Below, piece after piece: positions 12,194-21,207 of a stretch of 34,688 nucleotides of DNA; position 1 is the first letter of the stretch, and each line of letters opens with the position of its first letter. The DNA is taken from the IMG/VR virus record IMGVR_UViG_3300021197_000315, positions 1 to 34,688 of that record; one strand, given 5' to 3'. The notes under the pieces are model-generated. The model was not told the origin of the DNA, made no database searches, and was given only the letters and a program-made list of their open reading frames with translations. Origin of the DNA: a virus. A program made the translations under genes and the position numbers.

Positions 12194-14283
12194 TGGACAG
12201 ACTGGCTGAATTAGCAGAATACGATCGATCAATACCAGGTCTGATCGATGATGATTTTCTCGCTGCTGGTTTCACGCCAGACGAAATTGCCAAATATCGC
12301 GGCACGTTCCAGCCATCCAGCCGCATTCCAAGAACAGCTTCAAGGCTGACGCCTGAAGACATCGCGCAGGCAGAGCAAACATACGGCACACTTCAGGCGC
12401 CAGATTACACCATGCGCGAAACGTCCACGCAGCGCGTTCAAGATGCACTGATTAACCAGCTTGGCCTAGATCCATATCTCGCTGGACGATACGCGCGCGA
12501 CATCATGGGCGACACAAGCCCGACATCTCAGAACATCCTTGATGGTCTTGGCTTGGCAGATCTCACGCCTCTGGGCGCAGTGTTTGGCGTCGAGGAAGGC
12601 GGAGGAACCGCTGTCGAGGGCTATCAAGAGGGTGATTATCTCAAGATGGGCTTGGGTGCGGCAGAGGCCGGTCTTGGCGTTGCAGAGGCTTTCCCACTGA
12701 CGCGACCGATTGCTGAAGGCGCAGGCGTTCTCGCCCGTGAGGTTTACAGCAGCCCCTATATGGCTGACGCTATCGGCACGCTGCGTGGCATCCGTGACTT
12801 TGATGCTGACTTCCTGCTTGGCCGTGGTGATCCAGCAATGGCACAAGGCGTTGGTGCTGATGTTGTTGGCGATCGATCGTTTGATGTAACGCGCAAAGAT
12901 GCTTCAGGCATTTTCGGTCAAGGGACTGAGCGTGTGCGCTATACTGATCCAGCAAGCGGCGGCACAATGGAAGTTGTTGTGCGACCCGATGGCAGTGCAT
13001 CTGTTCTGGAACTTGAGGTGCCAGAAGAGTTCCGTGGTCAGGGCATTGGTCAAAGCCTACAGGATAAAGTTATGCAGGACTTCCCAATGATGGGTGGTCA
13101 GGTGTCATCGAAGGCTGCTGCAACAACTGCTTATCGTCTTGGTCGCAGGCCACCAAATAATCCAGATGCTACACTCGAAGATGTTTTTGCTGAGATTGAC
13201 GAAATGTCTTCCGTGAACATGATCTCGCCAGAGATGCAGGCGCGAATGGAACCAAAGCAGGTTGAGGCTCCGACAGATGAAAGACGTGGCATCATCGCGT
13301 TTCATGGGTCTGGTGCAGACTTTGACAGGTTTGAACTGAGTAAGATCGGCACTGGAGAGCAAGCGCAGGTATTCGGTCGCGGTCTTTACTTTACAGACAG
13401 TGAAGACATTGCTGAGTTTTATCGCCAATCAGTTCGCGGTCGCCAAGACTTATCGCGTGGTTATGAAGTCTCATACAAAGGCAACAAGGTTTCTGATCTT
13501 GGAGATACGCCTTCAGCAGAAGTGCAGCCGTATGAAAGCGCTGCTATCAATAAGATTGCGGACAACATAAGCAAAGTCACCACAATGGCCACAAAGGACT
13601 TGCCGCAAGGCGAACTGGTCCAACTGGCTAAAGACAAGGCAATCAAGACGCTTGAAGGTGAGATCAAGAGAACCGCAGAAAGAACATCAGGCAGCATGTT
13701 TGATGAACTTACTGACCTGATTGGAAACAGCTTGGATGATGAACTGAAGGCGCTTCAGGCAATTGATCCAAACGATGTTAGCTTTGCAGAAGGCAAGAAG
13801 TATCAGGTTCGCCTAGATGTTTCCCCAGAGGAACTGCTGAATTGGGACATGCCTTTTGATAAGCAGACGCCAGCAGCCCAGCGCGCCATTCTGAAGACTG
13901 CTGATGAAATCACTTTGGACGATGCAGTGAACTTGGGTGTCGATGTTTTCGATGCGCCATACAACGGAGATGAAGCAGCGGCGCTTGATGCGGCCAAGAA
14001 GATACTTCTTGATGACTTTTCCGTGAACCGCTTCTTGAACACTTGGTCTGACATCCGTGGATCTGATGGCGCTGGTGAAGAGTTGCTTGCTAAGAACGGA
14101 TTGAAGGGCATCACATACAAAGCGGATCAAGGTCCGACAGCAAGAGACCCGTCTGCTGGCGGTCCAAGCAATTACGTCATTTTCGACGATAAGCTGATTA
14201 ACATCATGAAGAAGTATGGCATTGTTGGTCCTGTTGCTGTCACAGGGATTGCCGCACAAGAAGAAACGTCTAACGAAATATGA
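12193..14283 (+). CDS. Polyvalent protein with GNAT-like and ART-like domains
   Basis: A 696-residue protein between the two terminase genes, overlapping both (TAATG at the start, ATGA at the end). Residues 100-190 are Gly/Ala-rich and amphipathic, as in ejected proteins. Residues about 245-320 look like a GNAT acetyltransferase, with strand LELEVPEEF and acetyl-CoA loop RGQGIG (281-286). Residues about 366-670 look like an ADP-ribosyltransferase of the polyvalent-protein type: AFHGS (His371), GRGLYFTDS (Tyr399) and a C-terminal NYVIFDD (660-666). Such proteins are thought to be packaged and injected with DNA to modify host targets. The domain names are from motif recognition; activity is not shown. 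Confidence 0.72.
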   Translation: MDRLAELAEYDRSIPGLIDDDFLAAGFTPDEIAKYRGTFQPSSRIPRTASRLTPEDIAQAEQTYGTLQAPDYTMRETSTQRVQDALINQLGLDPYLAGRYARDIMGDTSPTSQNILDGLGLADLTPLGAVFGVEEGGGTAVEGYQEGDYLKMGLGAAEAGLGVAEAFPLTRPIAEGAGVLAREVYSSPYMADAIGTLRGIRDFDADFLLGRGDPAMAQGVGADVVGDRSFDVTRKDASGIFGQGTERVRYTDPASGGTMEVVVRPDGSASVLELEVPEEFRGQGIGQSLQDKVMQDFPMMGGQVSSKAAATTAYRLGRRPPNNPDATLEDVFAEIDEMSSVNMISPEMQARMEPKQVEAPTDERRGIIAFHGSGADFDRFELSKIGTGEQAQVFGRGLYFTDSEDIAEFYRQSVRGRQDLSRGYEVSYKGNKVSDLGDTPSAEVQPYESAAINKIADNISKVTTMATKDLPQGELVQLAKDKAIKTLEGEIKRTAERTSGSMFDELTDLIGNSLDDELKALQAIDPNDVSFAEGKKYQVRLDVSPEELLNWDMPFDKQTPAAQRAILKTADEITLDDAVNLGVDVFDAPYNGDEAAALDAAKKILLDDFSVNRFLNTWSDIRGSDGAGEELLAKNGLKGITYKADQGPTARDPSAGGPSNYVIFDDKLINIMKKYGIVGPVAVTGIAAQEETSNEI

Positions 14284-15506
14284 ACCTCCAGATCAAAACA
14301 CCGCGCTGGGCGCTCCCGATACTGAGTGACCCAGATGCACGCTACCTTGGCGCGCATGGCGGTCGTGGCTCTGGCAAGTCTCACATGTTTGCGGAGATGC
14401 TGATCGAGCGCAGCATCATGGAGCGTGTGGACGCTGTGTGCGTTCGTGAGGTGCAGAAGTCTCTGGATCAGTCGGTCAAGAAGCTGCTGGAAAACAAGAT
14501 CGAAGAACTTGGCGTTGCGCACATGTTCGCGATCAAAGAATTCCAGATTAGATCCGTTCATGGCGGCATCATAATCTTCCAAGGCTTGCAGAACCACACA
14601 GCAGACAGCATCAAGTCGCTTGAAGGTTATGACATTGCCTGGGTTGAGGAAGCGCAGAGCCTGAGCCAGTTCTCGCTGGACATCTTGCGCCCGACCATTC
14701 GTAAACCAGGTTCGCAGCTATGGTTCACATGGAACCCGCGTTACGACACCGATCCGATCGAGGGATTGCTGCGTGGTCCAGACATTCCAGAGAAAAGCAA
14801 GGTTGTTGAGGTAAACTTCGAAGACAACCCGTGGTTCCCTGACGTTCTGCGCGAAGAAATGGAATACGACAAGCGCCGAGATCCAGACAAATACATGCAC
14901 GTCTGGAAGGGCGAGTATGTTCGCAACAGCGAAACGCGGGTGTTTAAAAACTGGACGGTTGAAGACTTTGAGACACCACCGGACGCGATCCACCGGCTTG
15001 GCGCTGACTGGGGCTTTGCGACAGACCCGACAGTTGCTATTCGTAGCCACATCGTTGGCCGCAAGCTGTATATTGATTATGAGGCTTATCAGGTGGGCTG
15101 TGAGATTGTTGACACCCCATCGCTGATTATGTCCATCCCAGAGGCTGAGAAATGGCCTATGGTGGCTGACAGCGCGCGCCCTGAGACCATCAGCCATATG
15201 CGCAAGAACGGTTTCCCGAAGATCCAACCGGCAATCAAGGGGCCGAAGTCTGTCGAGGAAGGCGTCGAATGGCTCAAGTCGTTTGACATCATCGTTCACC
15301 CGCGCTGCAAACACACGATTGATGAACTGACGCTTTACAGCTACAAGACAGACAGGGACACTGGTGCTGTTCTTCCCGTCTTGGAAGACAAAGACAATCA
15401 CGTTATTGACGCTCTGCGATACGCCTGCGAAGGTTCTCGAAGGGCCAATGGTCAGAAGAAGGCAAAGGCCAAGCCAATAGCGAATGTTATGCCTATTGCA
15501 CGGTGA
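14280..15506 (+). CDS. Terminase large subunit
   Basis: A 408-residue protein. ATPase motifs: Walker A GGRGSGKS at 27-34, Walker B with catalytic Glu at DIAWVEEA (118-125), and coupling motif FTWNPR. The RNase H-like nuclease acids are Asp243 (GADWG), Asp297 (VADSA) and Asp377 (HVIDALRY). It belongs with the PBSX/Terminase_3 type, not the P22 gp2 type, although the head genes are P22-like. It translocates and cuts DNA at the portal. Confidence 0.96.
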   Translation: MNLQIKTPRWALPILSDPDARYLGAHGGRGSGKSHMFAEMLIERSIMERVDAVCVREVQKSLDQSVKKLLENKIEELGVAHMFAIKEFQIRSVHGGIIIFQGLQNHTADSIKSLEGYDIAWVEEAQSLSQFSLDILRPTIRKPGSQLWFTWNPRYDTDPIEGLLRGPDIPEKSKVVEVNFEDNPWFPDVLREEMEYDKRRDPDKYMHVWKGEYVRNSETRVFKNWTVEDFETPPDAIHRLGADWGFATDPTVAIRSHIVGRKLYIDYEAYQVGCEIVDTPSLIMSIPEAEKWPMVADSARPETISHMRKNGFPKIQPAIKGPKSVEEGVEWLKSFDIIVHPRCKHTIDELTLYSYKTDRDTGAVLPVLEDKDNHVIDALRYACEGSRRANGQKKAKAKPIANVMPIAR

Positions 15507-15535
15507 TTGTTTTTTCTGTCAATCTATCTTATAAT
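15507..15535 (+). promoter_or_regulatory. Sigma70-like promoter before the portal gene
   Basis: TTGTTT at 15507-15512 and TATAAT at 15530-15535 are separated by 17 bases, a near-consensus pair. It begins one base after the large terminase stop and reads toward the portal start at 15565, so the head genes can be transcribed separately. Confidence 0.72.
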
Positions 15536-15564
15536 GCAGGCAAATTTTATTGCGAGGCTATGTC

Positions 15565-17637
15565 GTGGCAAGAATGACCAAAAAAGAACGTCTGGCAAAT
15601 GTCCACGAAGAAGCGCTTCTGGAGTTTGACAGCATCCAAGGATCAATGCGCGAAGAGCGTTTGCAGTGCCTTGAGGATCGTCGCTTTTACTCCATTGCTG
15701 GTGCGCAGTGGGAAGGCAACCTTGCAGAACAGTTCAACAACAAGCCGCGCTTTGAGGTCAACAAGATCCATCTGAGCGTCATGCGGATCATCAACGAATA
15801 CCGCAACAACCGCATCACTGTTGATTTTGTCAGCAAGGATGGCGACGAAGACGATAAGCTGGCCGATACTTGCGATGCTTTGTTCCGTGCAGACGAAGAA
15901 GACAGCGCCGCAGATGAAGCGTATGACAACGCGTTTGAGGAAGCTGTTGGTGGTGGCTTTGGTGCGTTCCGCCTGCGCTCTGTTTACGAAGACGAATACG
16001 ACGAAGACAACGACAATCAGCGCATCCGCATAGAGCCGATCTATGACGCTGACAGCACCGTGTTCTTCGATATGGACGCCAAGCGCCAAGACAAGTCGGA
16101 TGCACGCCTGTGCTACGTTCTGACAGCCATGACGCGCGATGCTTACATTTCTGAGTATGACGATGACCCAGCTTCGTGGCCGAAAGAGATCCACCAATAT
16201 GAATTTGATTGGGCAACGCCTGACATGGTTTATGTTGCGGAGGTCTACCGCGTCGAAGAAGCCTCTGAACTGATCCGCATCTTCCAGACCATCGATGGTG
16301 AAGAAGAGCGCTACAGCGAGACCGACTTCGATCAGGATGAAAACCTTGAGGAAACACTTGAGGCCATTGGCACGATCGAGGTTCGCCAGAAGCGCGTTAA
16401 GCGCCGCAAGGTTCGCAAATACATCATGTCTGGATCTGGCATCTTGGATGATGCTGGCTACATCGCAGGCACGGAAATCCCGATCGTTCCTGTCTATGGC
16501 AAGCGCTGGTTCATTGATAACGTAGAGCGCTGCATGGGCCACGTTCGCATGGCCAAGGATGCACAGCGCCTGAAGAACATGCAGCTTTCCAAGCTGGGCG
16601 AAATCTCTGCGCTTTCCACAGTAGAAAAGCCAATGTTCACACCAGAGCAAGTTGCTGGCTTTGAAATGATGTGGGCAGAAGACAACCTGAAGAACTATCC
16701 ATATCTTCTGCTGAACACAGTGACTGACGCCAATGGGCAAGAAGTCATGGCTGGTCCGATTGGTTACACCAAGCCGCCACAAGTTCCGCCTGCGCTGGCT
16801 GGTCTGTTGCAAATTACAGAGCAAGACATCTCTGATCTTCTGGGCAACCAAGAGGCCGGCGAAGAGATCACCAGCAACATTTCCGGCAAAGCTGTTGAGT
16901 TGATCCAAAACCGCTTGGACATGCAGTCGTTCATCTACATGAGCAACATGGCCAAGGCGATCAAGCGCGCTGGTGAAATCTGGCTGTCTATGTCCCGCGA
17001 AATCATGGTTGAGCCTGGTCGAAAGATGAAGGGCATGGGCTCACAGGGCGAACTGCACCGCATTGAACTTGGCAAGCCTGTTCTGAACCAAGAGACAGGC
17101 GAAGTCGAATATGAGAACGATTTAAGCCAAGCCAAGTTTGACGTTTCTGTTGAGGTTGGCCCGTCATCGTCTTCTAAGCGTGCCGCAACTGTTCGCTCGC
17201 TGATGGGCATGATGCAGTTGGCAACTGACCCAGAGACGCAGCAGGTTCTTGGCTCTATGGCCATGATGAACATGGAGGGCGAGGGCATTGGTGAGGTGCG
17301 TGGATACTTCCGCAAGAAGCTGATCCGCATGGGCGTTGTTGAGCCAACAGATCAAGAGAACGAAGAACTGATGGCGGAACTTCAGCAGCTTCAAAGCCAG
17401 CCAGATCCGCAGTCTATGTATCTTGAAGCGGAGGCTGCGAAGTCTCAGGCTCAGGCACAGAAGGCAATGGCCGATACAGAATACACGGCGGCGCGAACAG
17501 AAGAGACGCGCGCCAAGACGATCGAGACGCTCGCAGGCATTGAGCAAAAAGAGCGCTCGAACGTAGTAGACACAGCCCAGAAGCTACAGAACGTAGTTAC
17601 TGGGCCAGGAATGCGTCAGCCACCCAGACGCACATAA
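15565..17637 (+). CDS. P22-type portal protein
   Basis: A 690-residue protein. GTG 15565 has GAGG seven bases upstream; an internal ATG at 15574 lacks a ribosome site. The N-terminus contains FYSIAGAQWEGNLAEQF and NKPRFEVNKIHLSVMRIINE, typical of P22 gp1-like portals, and the C-terminal part is a long Gln/Ala-rich helical barrel (QSQAQAQKAMADTEYTAAR). Size is close to P22 gp1 (725). It forms the dodecameric ring for DNA entry and tail attachment. Confidence 0.94.
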   Translation: MARMTKKERLANVHEEALLEFDSIQGSMREERLQCLEDRRFYSIAGAQWEGNLAEQFNNKPRFEVNKIHLSVMRIINEYRNNRITVDFVSKDGDEDDKLADTCDALFRADEEDSAADEAYDNAFEEAVGGGFGAFRLRSVYEDEYDEDNDNQRIRIEPIYDADSTVFFDMDAKRQDKSDARLCYVLTAMTRDAYISEYDDDPASWPKEIHQYEFDWATPDMVYVAEVYRVEEASELIRIFQTIDGEEERYSETDFDQDENLEETLEAIGTIEVRQKRVKRRKVRKYIMSGSGILDDAGYIAGTEIPIVPVYGKRWFIDNVERCMGHVRMAKDAQRLKNMQLSKLGEISALSTVEKPMFTPEQVAGFEMMWAEDNLKNYPYLLLNTVTDANGQEVMAGPIGYTKPPQVPPALAGLLQITEQDISDLLGNQEAGEEITSNISGKAVELIQNRLDMQSFIYMSNMAKAIKRAGEIWLSMSREIMVEPGRKMKGMGSQGELHRIELGKPVLNQETGEVEYENDLSQAKFDVSVEVGPSSSSKRAATVRSLMGMMQLATDPETQQVLGSMAMMNMEGEGIGEVRGYFRKKLIRMGVVEPTDQENEELMAELQQLQSQPDPQSMYLEAEAAKSQAQAQKAMADTEYTAARTEETRAKTIETLAGIEQKERSNVVDTAQKLQNVVTGPGMRQPPRRT

Positions 17638-17665
17638 TGATGGGTGAGAATTGAACGAGGATCTA

Positions 17666-18577
17666 ATGGAACTTAATAAGGCAGAAATAGACGAACACAT
17701 CGAACTTGATGAAACTGAAGTTGAGGAGCCAGAGGCTGAACTTGACGAAGACATTGATGAAGGTGAGGCTGAAGAAGCTGAACTGGATGATGACTTTGAA
17801 GAGGGCGAACCTACTGAGGCCGAAGCTGAAGATGAAGCCGATGTTATGGTCGTTATTGATGGGGAAGCGCCTGACCCAGAAGACGAAGAAGAAGCACGCG
17901 CTCCTGAATGGGTTCGTGACCTTCGCAAGCAGTATCGTGAGGAAAAGCGCCGCGCTAAAGAGTTGGAACAGAAGCTGGAGAGAATGGAGCAAGGGCAAGC
18001 GCCTGCGCGTCAACCTCTTGGCCAAAAGCCCACACTCGAAGGCACGGATTACGACACCGAGCGATATGAGACGGAACTTGCTGCGTGGTATGAAAAGAAG
18101 CGCCAGCATGACGAACAACAAGCCTCAGTCCAAGCAGAGCAAAAAGCTGTGCAGAAGGAATGGGAAAGCAAGTTGGAGAGTTATCACTCTTCTAAGGCAG
18201 GCTTAAAAGTCAGAGACTATGAGCATGCCGAAGATGTGGTGCAAGATACTCTTAGCGTTATGCAGCAAGGCATGATTGTTCAAGGTGCGGAAAACCCTGC
18301 CTTGGTCGTTTATGCTCTTGGCAAGAACCCGAAGAAAGCGAAGGAAATTTCGTCAATTACAGATCCCGTAAAGTTCGCCTTTGCGGTGGCAAAATTGGAG
18401 ACCAATTTGAAAGTCACAAAACGTAAGGCACAATCTAAGCCAGAAAAGAAGATCAGCGGCACAGGTCGCCCTTCTGGATCGGTTGACAACACCCTTGAAC
18501 GTCTGAGAGCGGAAGCGGAAAGAACTGGAGACTATTCTAAGGTTTTCAGCTATAAGAAGCAGAAGCGATCAGCTTAA
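17666..18577 (+). CDS. Scaffolding protein, P22 gp8-like
   Basis: A 303-residue protein, matching P22 gp8 in length. ATG 17666 has GAGG five bases upstream. Residues 1-75 are almost wholly acidic (EVEEPEAELDEDIDEGEAEE), followed by a coiled coil (REEKRRAKELEQKLERMEQ) and a basic C-terminus (VTKRKAQSKPEKK) that would bind coat protein. The position between portal and coat genes is diagnostic. It assembles procapsids and leaves before or during packaging. Confidence 0.88.
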   Translation: MELNKAEIDEHIELDETEVEEPEAELDEDIDEGEAEEAELDDDFEEGEPTEAEAEDEADVMVVIDGEAPDPEDEEEARAPEWVRDLRKQYREEKRRAKELEQKLERMEQGQAPARQPLGQKPTLEGTDYDTERYETELAAWYEKKRQHDEQQASVQAEQKAVQKEWESKLESYHSSKAGLKVRDYEHAEDVVQDTLSVMQQGMIVQGAENPALVVYALGKNPKKAKEISSITDPVKFAFAVAKLETNLKVTKRKAQSKPEKKISGTGRPSGSVDNTLERLRAEAERTGDYSKVFSYKKQKRSA

Positions 18578-18594
18578 ACTTTATGGAGTAGAAA

Positions 18595-19866
18595 ATGGCA
18601 AACGCATTTTCCAAAGAAGAACGCGTAGCGTTCGAAGACATCCTGGCAGGCTTCAACGATGCACTTGTGCTTTCGTCGCTTGTCAACAAATACAGCACCA
18701 ATGGTCAGCAAATGGAGCGTTCAAGCGACACCATTTGGCGTCCAATGCCTTACATCGCTCAGTCTTATGACGGTTCCGATGCAACTTCTAACTTCGCTGA
18801 CAACACACAGTTGGCTGTTCCTGCAACTATTGGCTACCAGAAGCACAGCACGGCGCTCCTGACAGCCAAAGAGATGCGCGACCAGTTGCAAGAGAACCGT
18901 CTTGGTTCTTCTGCGGCACAGAAGCTGGCATCTGACATCAACGTGGCTGTTTTGTCTGTTGCATCAAACCAAGGCACAATCGTTGCTGCACGCAGCACTG
19001 CTGCTGGCGGTTACGCTGACGTTGCTGAAGCTGATGCGCTGATGAACGAGCAAGGCGTCATGATGGACGGTCGCAACTTCGCGCTTTCCAGCCGTGACTA
19101 TAACGGCATGGCGTCTGATCTGGCGGCACGCGAAACCATGAACAACATCCCGACCGAAGCCTATCGTCGTTCGTATGTTGGTGAAGTTGCTGGCTTCCAG
19201 ACCTTCAAAATGGACTACGCAAACCGTCTCACAGCGGCTGCTGGCGTAACAGTCACAGTCAACGGTGCAAACCAGCGTCACGTTCCTGCGGCAACTTCGA
19301 CAGCATCAACTGGCGAGACTGCAAACGTGGACAACCGCACACAGAGCCTCACCATCGGTGTTTCCTCTGGCACAGTCAAAGTTGGAGATGCGTTCACTAT
19401 CGCAGGCGTAAACGCTGTTCACCACATCACCAAGCAAGACACTGGCCAACTAAAAACGTTCCGCATTGTCGGCATCGTTTCTGGTGCAGGTGGTGCTGGC
19501 GTTGTGACGATCAGCCCAGCAATCGTTGCCGCTGACAGCTCGCCTACCGATGCTGAACTGCAATACAAGAACGTGACTGCAACGCCTGCGAATGGCGCGG
19601 CGATCACATTCCTGAACATTGCTGACGCACCAGTGAACTGCTTCTGGCACCGTGACGCGATTGAACTGCTTCCTGCTTCGTTGGCTGTTCCAACAGACGC
19701 AGGTGCGGACATCATGCGCGCCACAACAGATCAGGGCGTTGAGCTTGTCATGCAGAAACAGTTCGACATCAACACACAGAAAACAAAGTATCGTTGGGAT
19801 ACACTGTTTGGTGTGGCGATGGTTCAGCCTGAAATGGCTGGCATCATGCTGTTCTCGCAGACTTAA
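18595..19866 (+). CDS. Major capsid (coat) protein, P22 gp5-like
   Basis: A 423-residue protein (P22 gp5 is 430). It starts MANAFSKEERVAFEDILAG and contains RSSDTIWRPMPYIAQS, then AKEMRDQLQENRLGSSA, a beta-rich insertion near residues 215-330 in the position of the P22 I-domain (TVTVNGANQRHVPAATS and following), and a C-terminal WDTLFGVAMVQPEMAGIMLF. GGAG lies six to eight bases before ATG. It forms the HK97-fold icosahedral shell. Confidence 0.95.
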   Translation: MANAFSKEERVAFEDILAGFNDALVLSSLVNKYSTNGQQMERSSDTIWRPMPYIAQSYDGSDATSNFADNTQLAVPATIGYQKHSTALLTAKEMRDQLQENRLGSSAAQKLASDINVAVLSVASNQGTIVAARSTAAGGYADVAEADALMNEQGVMMDGRNFALSSRDYNGMASDLAARETMNNIPTEAYRRSYVGEVAGFQTFKMDYANRLTAAAGVTVTVNGANQRHVPAATSTASTGETANVDNRTQSLTIGVSSGTVKVGDAFTIAGVNAVHHITKQDTGQLKTFRIVGIVSGAGGAGVVTISPAIVAADSSPTDAELQYKNVTATPANGAAITFLNIADAPVNCFWHRDAIELLPASLAVPTDAGADIMRATTDQGVELVMQKQFDINTQKTKYRWDTLFGVAMVQPEMAGIMLFSQT

Positions 19867-19873
19867 TGATCTT

Positions 19874-19897
19874 GGGGTGGGGCTTCGGTCCCACCCT
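19874..19897 (+). terminator. GC-rich hairpin after the coat gene
   Basis: GGGTGGG (19875-19881) pairs with CCCACCC (19890-19896). Inside, GC/GT closes a TTCG tetraloop (19884-19887). A weak TTCCTTAAT tract follows. It would reduce, rather than stop, transcription beyond the coat gene, which is needed in the highest amount. Confidence 0.65.
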
Positions 19898-19917
19898 TCC
19901 TTAATAGGGACAGTGCT

Positions 19918-20088
19918 ATGCCGTTGAAAAAAGGATACAGCCGAAAGTCGATCGGCGAGAATATCAAGACAGAGATGCGTTCAGGTAAGACCCGCGCGCA
20001 GTCAACGGCCATTGCACTCAGCACGGCGCGAAAAGCGGCTGAACGTGCTGGAAAACCATCCAAAGCACCAAAAAGGAGACGGAAATGA
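19918..20088 (+). CDS. DUF6496-like basic protein
   Basis: A 56-residue basic protein from ATG 19918 (AGGG about nine bases upstream). It contains KSIGENIKTEMRSGKTRAQ, then STAIALSTARKAA, and a Lys/Arg tail (KAPKRRRK). This resembles the small DUF6496 family (from memory) common in phages. Its role is unknown, perhaps DNA- or RNA-binding. Confidence 0.78.
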   Translation: MPLKKGYSRKSIGENIKTEMRSGKTRAQSTAIALSTARKAAERAGKPSKAPKRRRK

Positions 20089-20273
20089 GCGTGATGCTTT
20101 ATAAACACCCAGGTAAGCACAAGATGCACGGCGACATGTTTGATTACATTGTTGTTGATGAAGGTGACGTTGCAGCCAAGGTGAAAGAGGGCTGGGCTAA
20201 ATCTACAGACGAAGCCAAGAAGCCTGCGAAAAAGCCTGCAAAGAAACGTGTGGCGAAAGCCAAAGAGGAATAA
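20085..20273 (+). CDS. Small conserved protein with Lys-rich tail
   Basis: A 62-residue protein with AGGAG six bases before ATG 20085 (ATGA overlap with the previous gene). The N-terminal half (LYKHPGKHKMHGDMFDYIVV) is of the type found after coat genes in many phages; the C-terminus has AKKPAKKPAKKRVAKAK repeats. It may be a minor capsid or DNA-associated protein; no demonstrated function is known to me. Confidence 0.78.
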   Translation: MSVMLYKHPGKHKMHGDMFDYIVVDEGDVAAKVKEGWAKSTDEAKKPAKKPAKKRVAKAKEE

Positions 20274-20276
20274 GCG

Positions 20277-20762
20277 ATGGCATATACGAAGCGTGATATT
20301 GTCGAACAGGCATTCGAAGAAATCGGTCTTGCTTCGTATGTCTTTGACTTGCAGCCGCAGCAGCTTGAGAGCGCATTGCGGCGCTTAGATAGCATGATGG
20401 CAACGTGGAACGCCAAAGGTATTCGCCTTGGGTATCCGTTGCCTTCTTCGCCTGCTGACAGCGACTTGGATCAAGAGATTGGCGTGCCTGACAGTGCGAT
20501 CGAAGCCATGTATCTCAACCTAGCCATTCGCATCTCTGCTGGCTTTGGCAAAACTGTCAGCCCTGATACAAGATCCTCTGCAAAGCGCGCATATAACGAG
20601 GTGGTTGCAAACTCTGCACTGCCTGTTGAGATGCAGCTTGGCAACGAGACAATCCCTGCTGGTGCTGGCAACAAAGGCTGGCGTTATTACAACAACCCGT
20701 TCCTGCGTGAACCGCAAGACCCTCTTACCGTTGGTTCTGACGGTATCCTTGATCTGGAGTAA
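20277..20762 (+). CDS. Tail accessory factor, P22 gp4-like
   Basis: A 161-residue protein, close to P22 gp4 (166). It contains RDIVEQAFEEIGLASYVFDL, then ALRRLDSMMATWNAKGIRLG and ISAGFGKTVSPDTRSSAKRA, the helical pattern of gp4. Gp4 binds under the portal and seals packaged DNA, serving as the platform for gp10. The gene lies in the same place as P22 gene 4. Confidence 0.92.
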   Translation: MAYTKRDIVEQAFEEIGLASYVFDLQPQQLESALRRLDSMMATWNAKGIRLGYPLPSSPADSDLDQEIGVPDSAIEAMYLNLAIRISAGFGKTVSPDTRSSAKRAYNEVVANSALPVEMQLGNETIPAGAGNKGWRYYNNPFLREPQDPLTVGSDGILDLE

Positions 20763-20765
20763 GAC

Positions 20766-21203
20766 ATGGCAAACATTAACCAACTTTCATCTGTGAGTTC
20801 AGTGCAGGGCGGCGATCAGCTTGCTGTCTGGGCCACAAACAACGGTGACAGCCGCAAGGCATCGATCACAACCCTGATGGACTATGTGAACGCCAACGTC
20901 ACAACAGTCACGCAGAACACGCAGTATGCGGCACCTGCTGCGACTGGTTTCAGCATCACGGTAAACACCGGCAACGTCTGGCTGATCGTCACACCTGTCA
21001 GCACATACGCCGCAGGAGCCATTGTGCTTCCCACTGGTGCGTCTGACAAAGACACCGTGACGGTGAACTGCACACAGATCGTTACATCGCTCACAGTGTC
21101 TTCTGGCGCGACTGTAGTTGGCGCACCGACCACGCTGGCGGCAAACGATTTCTTCACAATGCGCTATGATGGTGCAACATCGTCTTGGTATCGTGTAGGA
21201 TAA
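20766..21203 (+). CDS. Beta-rich virion protein between gp4 and gp10
   Basis: A 145-residue protein with an N-terminal SSVSSVQGGDQLAVWATNNG and a Thr/Val-rich beta body (TVTVNCTQIVTSLTVSSGAT) ending DFFTMRYDGATSSWYRV. Similar small proteins occur between gp4- and gp10-like genes in marine P22-like genomes (from memory). It is probably a head or tail decoration protein. No enzymatic motif is seen. Confidence 0.7.
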   Translation: MANINQLSSVSSVQGGDQLAVWATNNGDSRKASITTLMDYVNANVTTVTQNTQYAAPAATGFSITVNTGNVWLIVTPVSTYAAGAIVLPTGASDKDTVTVNCTQIVTSLTVSSGATVVGAPTTLAANDFFTMRYDGATSSWYRVG

Positions 21204-21207
21204 ATAC

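Noticed and set aside
14718-15401. 227-residue minus-strand frame inside the large terminase gene
   Set aside because: It lies within the coding region of catalytic motifs and shows no family pattern.
15643-16908. 421-residue frame on the minus strand inside the portal gene
   Set aside because: It is antisense to a well-supported portal gene and has no ribosome site or recognised domain. Long antisense frames arise here from codon bias.
17636-17653. Possible short frame after portal stop (ATGATG...TGA)
   Set aside because: Only a few codons long; probably incidental between portal and scaffold.
20215-20265. Lys/Ala/Pro repeats as a DNA repeat feature
   Set aside because: They are the basic tail of the small conserved protein at 20085-20273, not an independent repeat.
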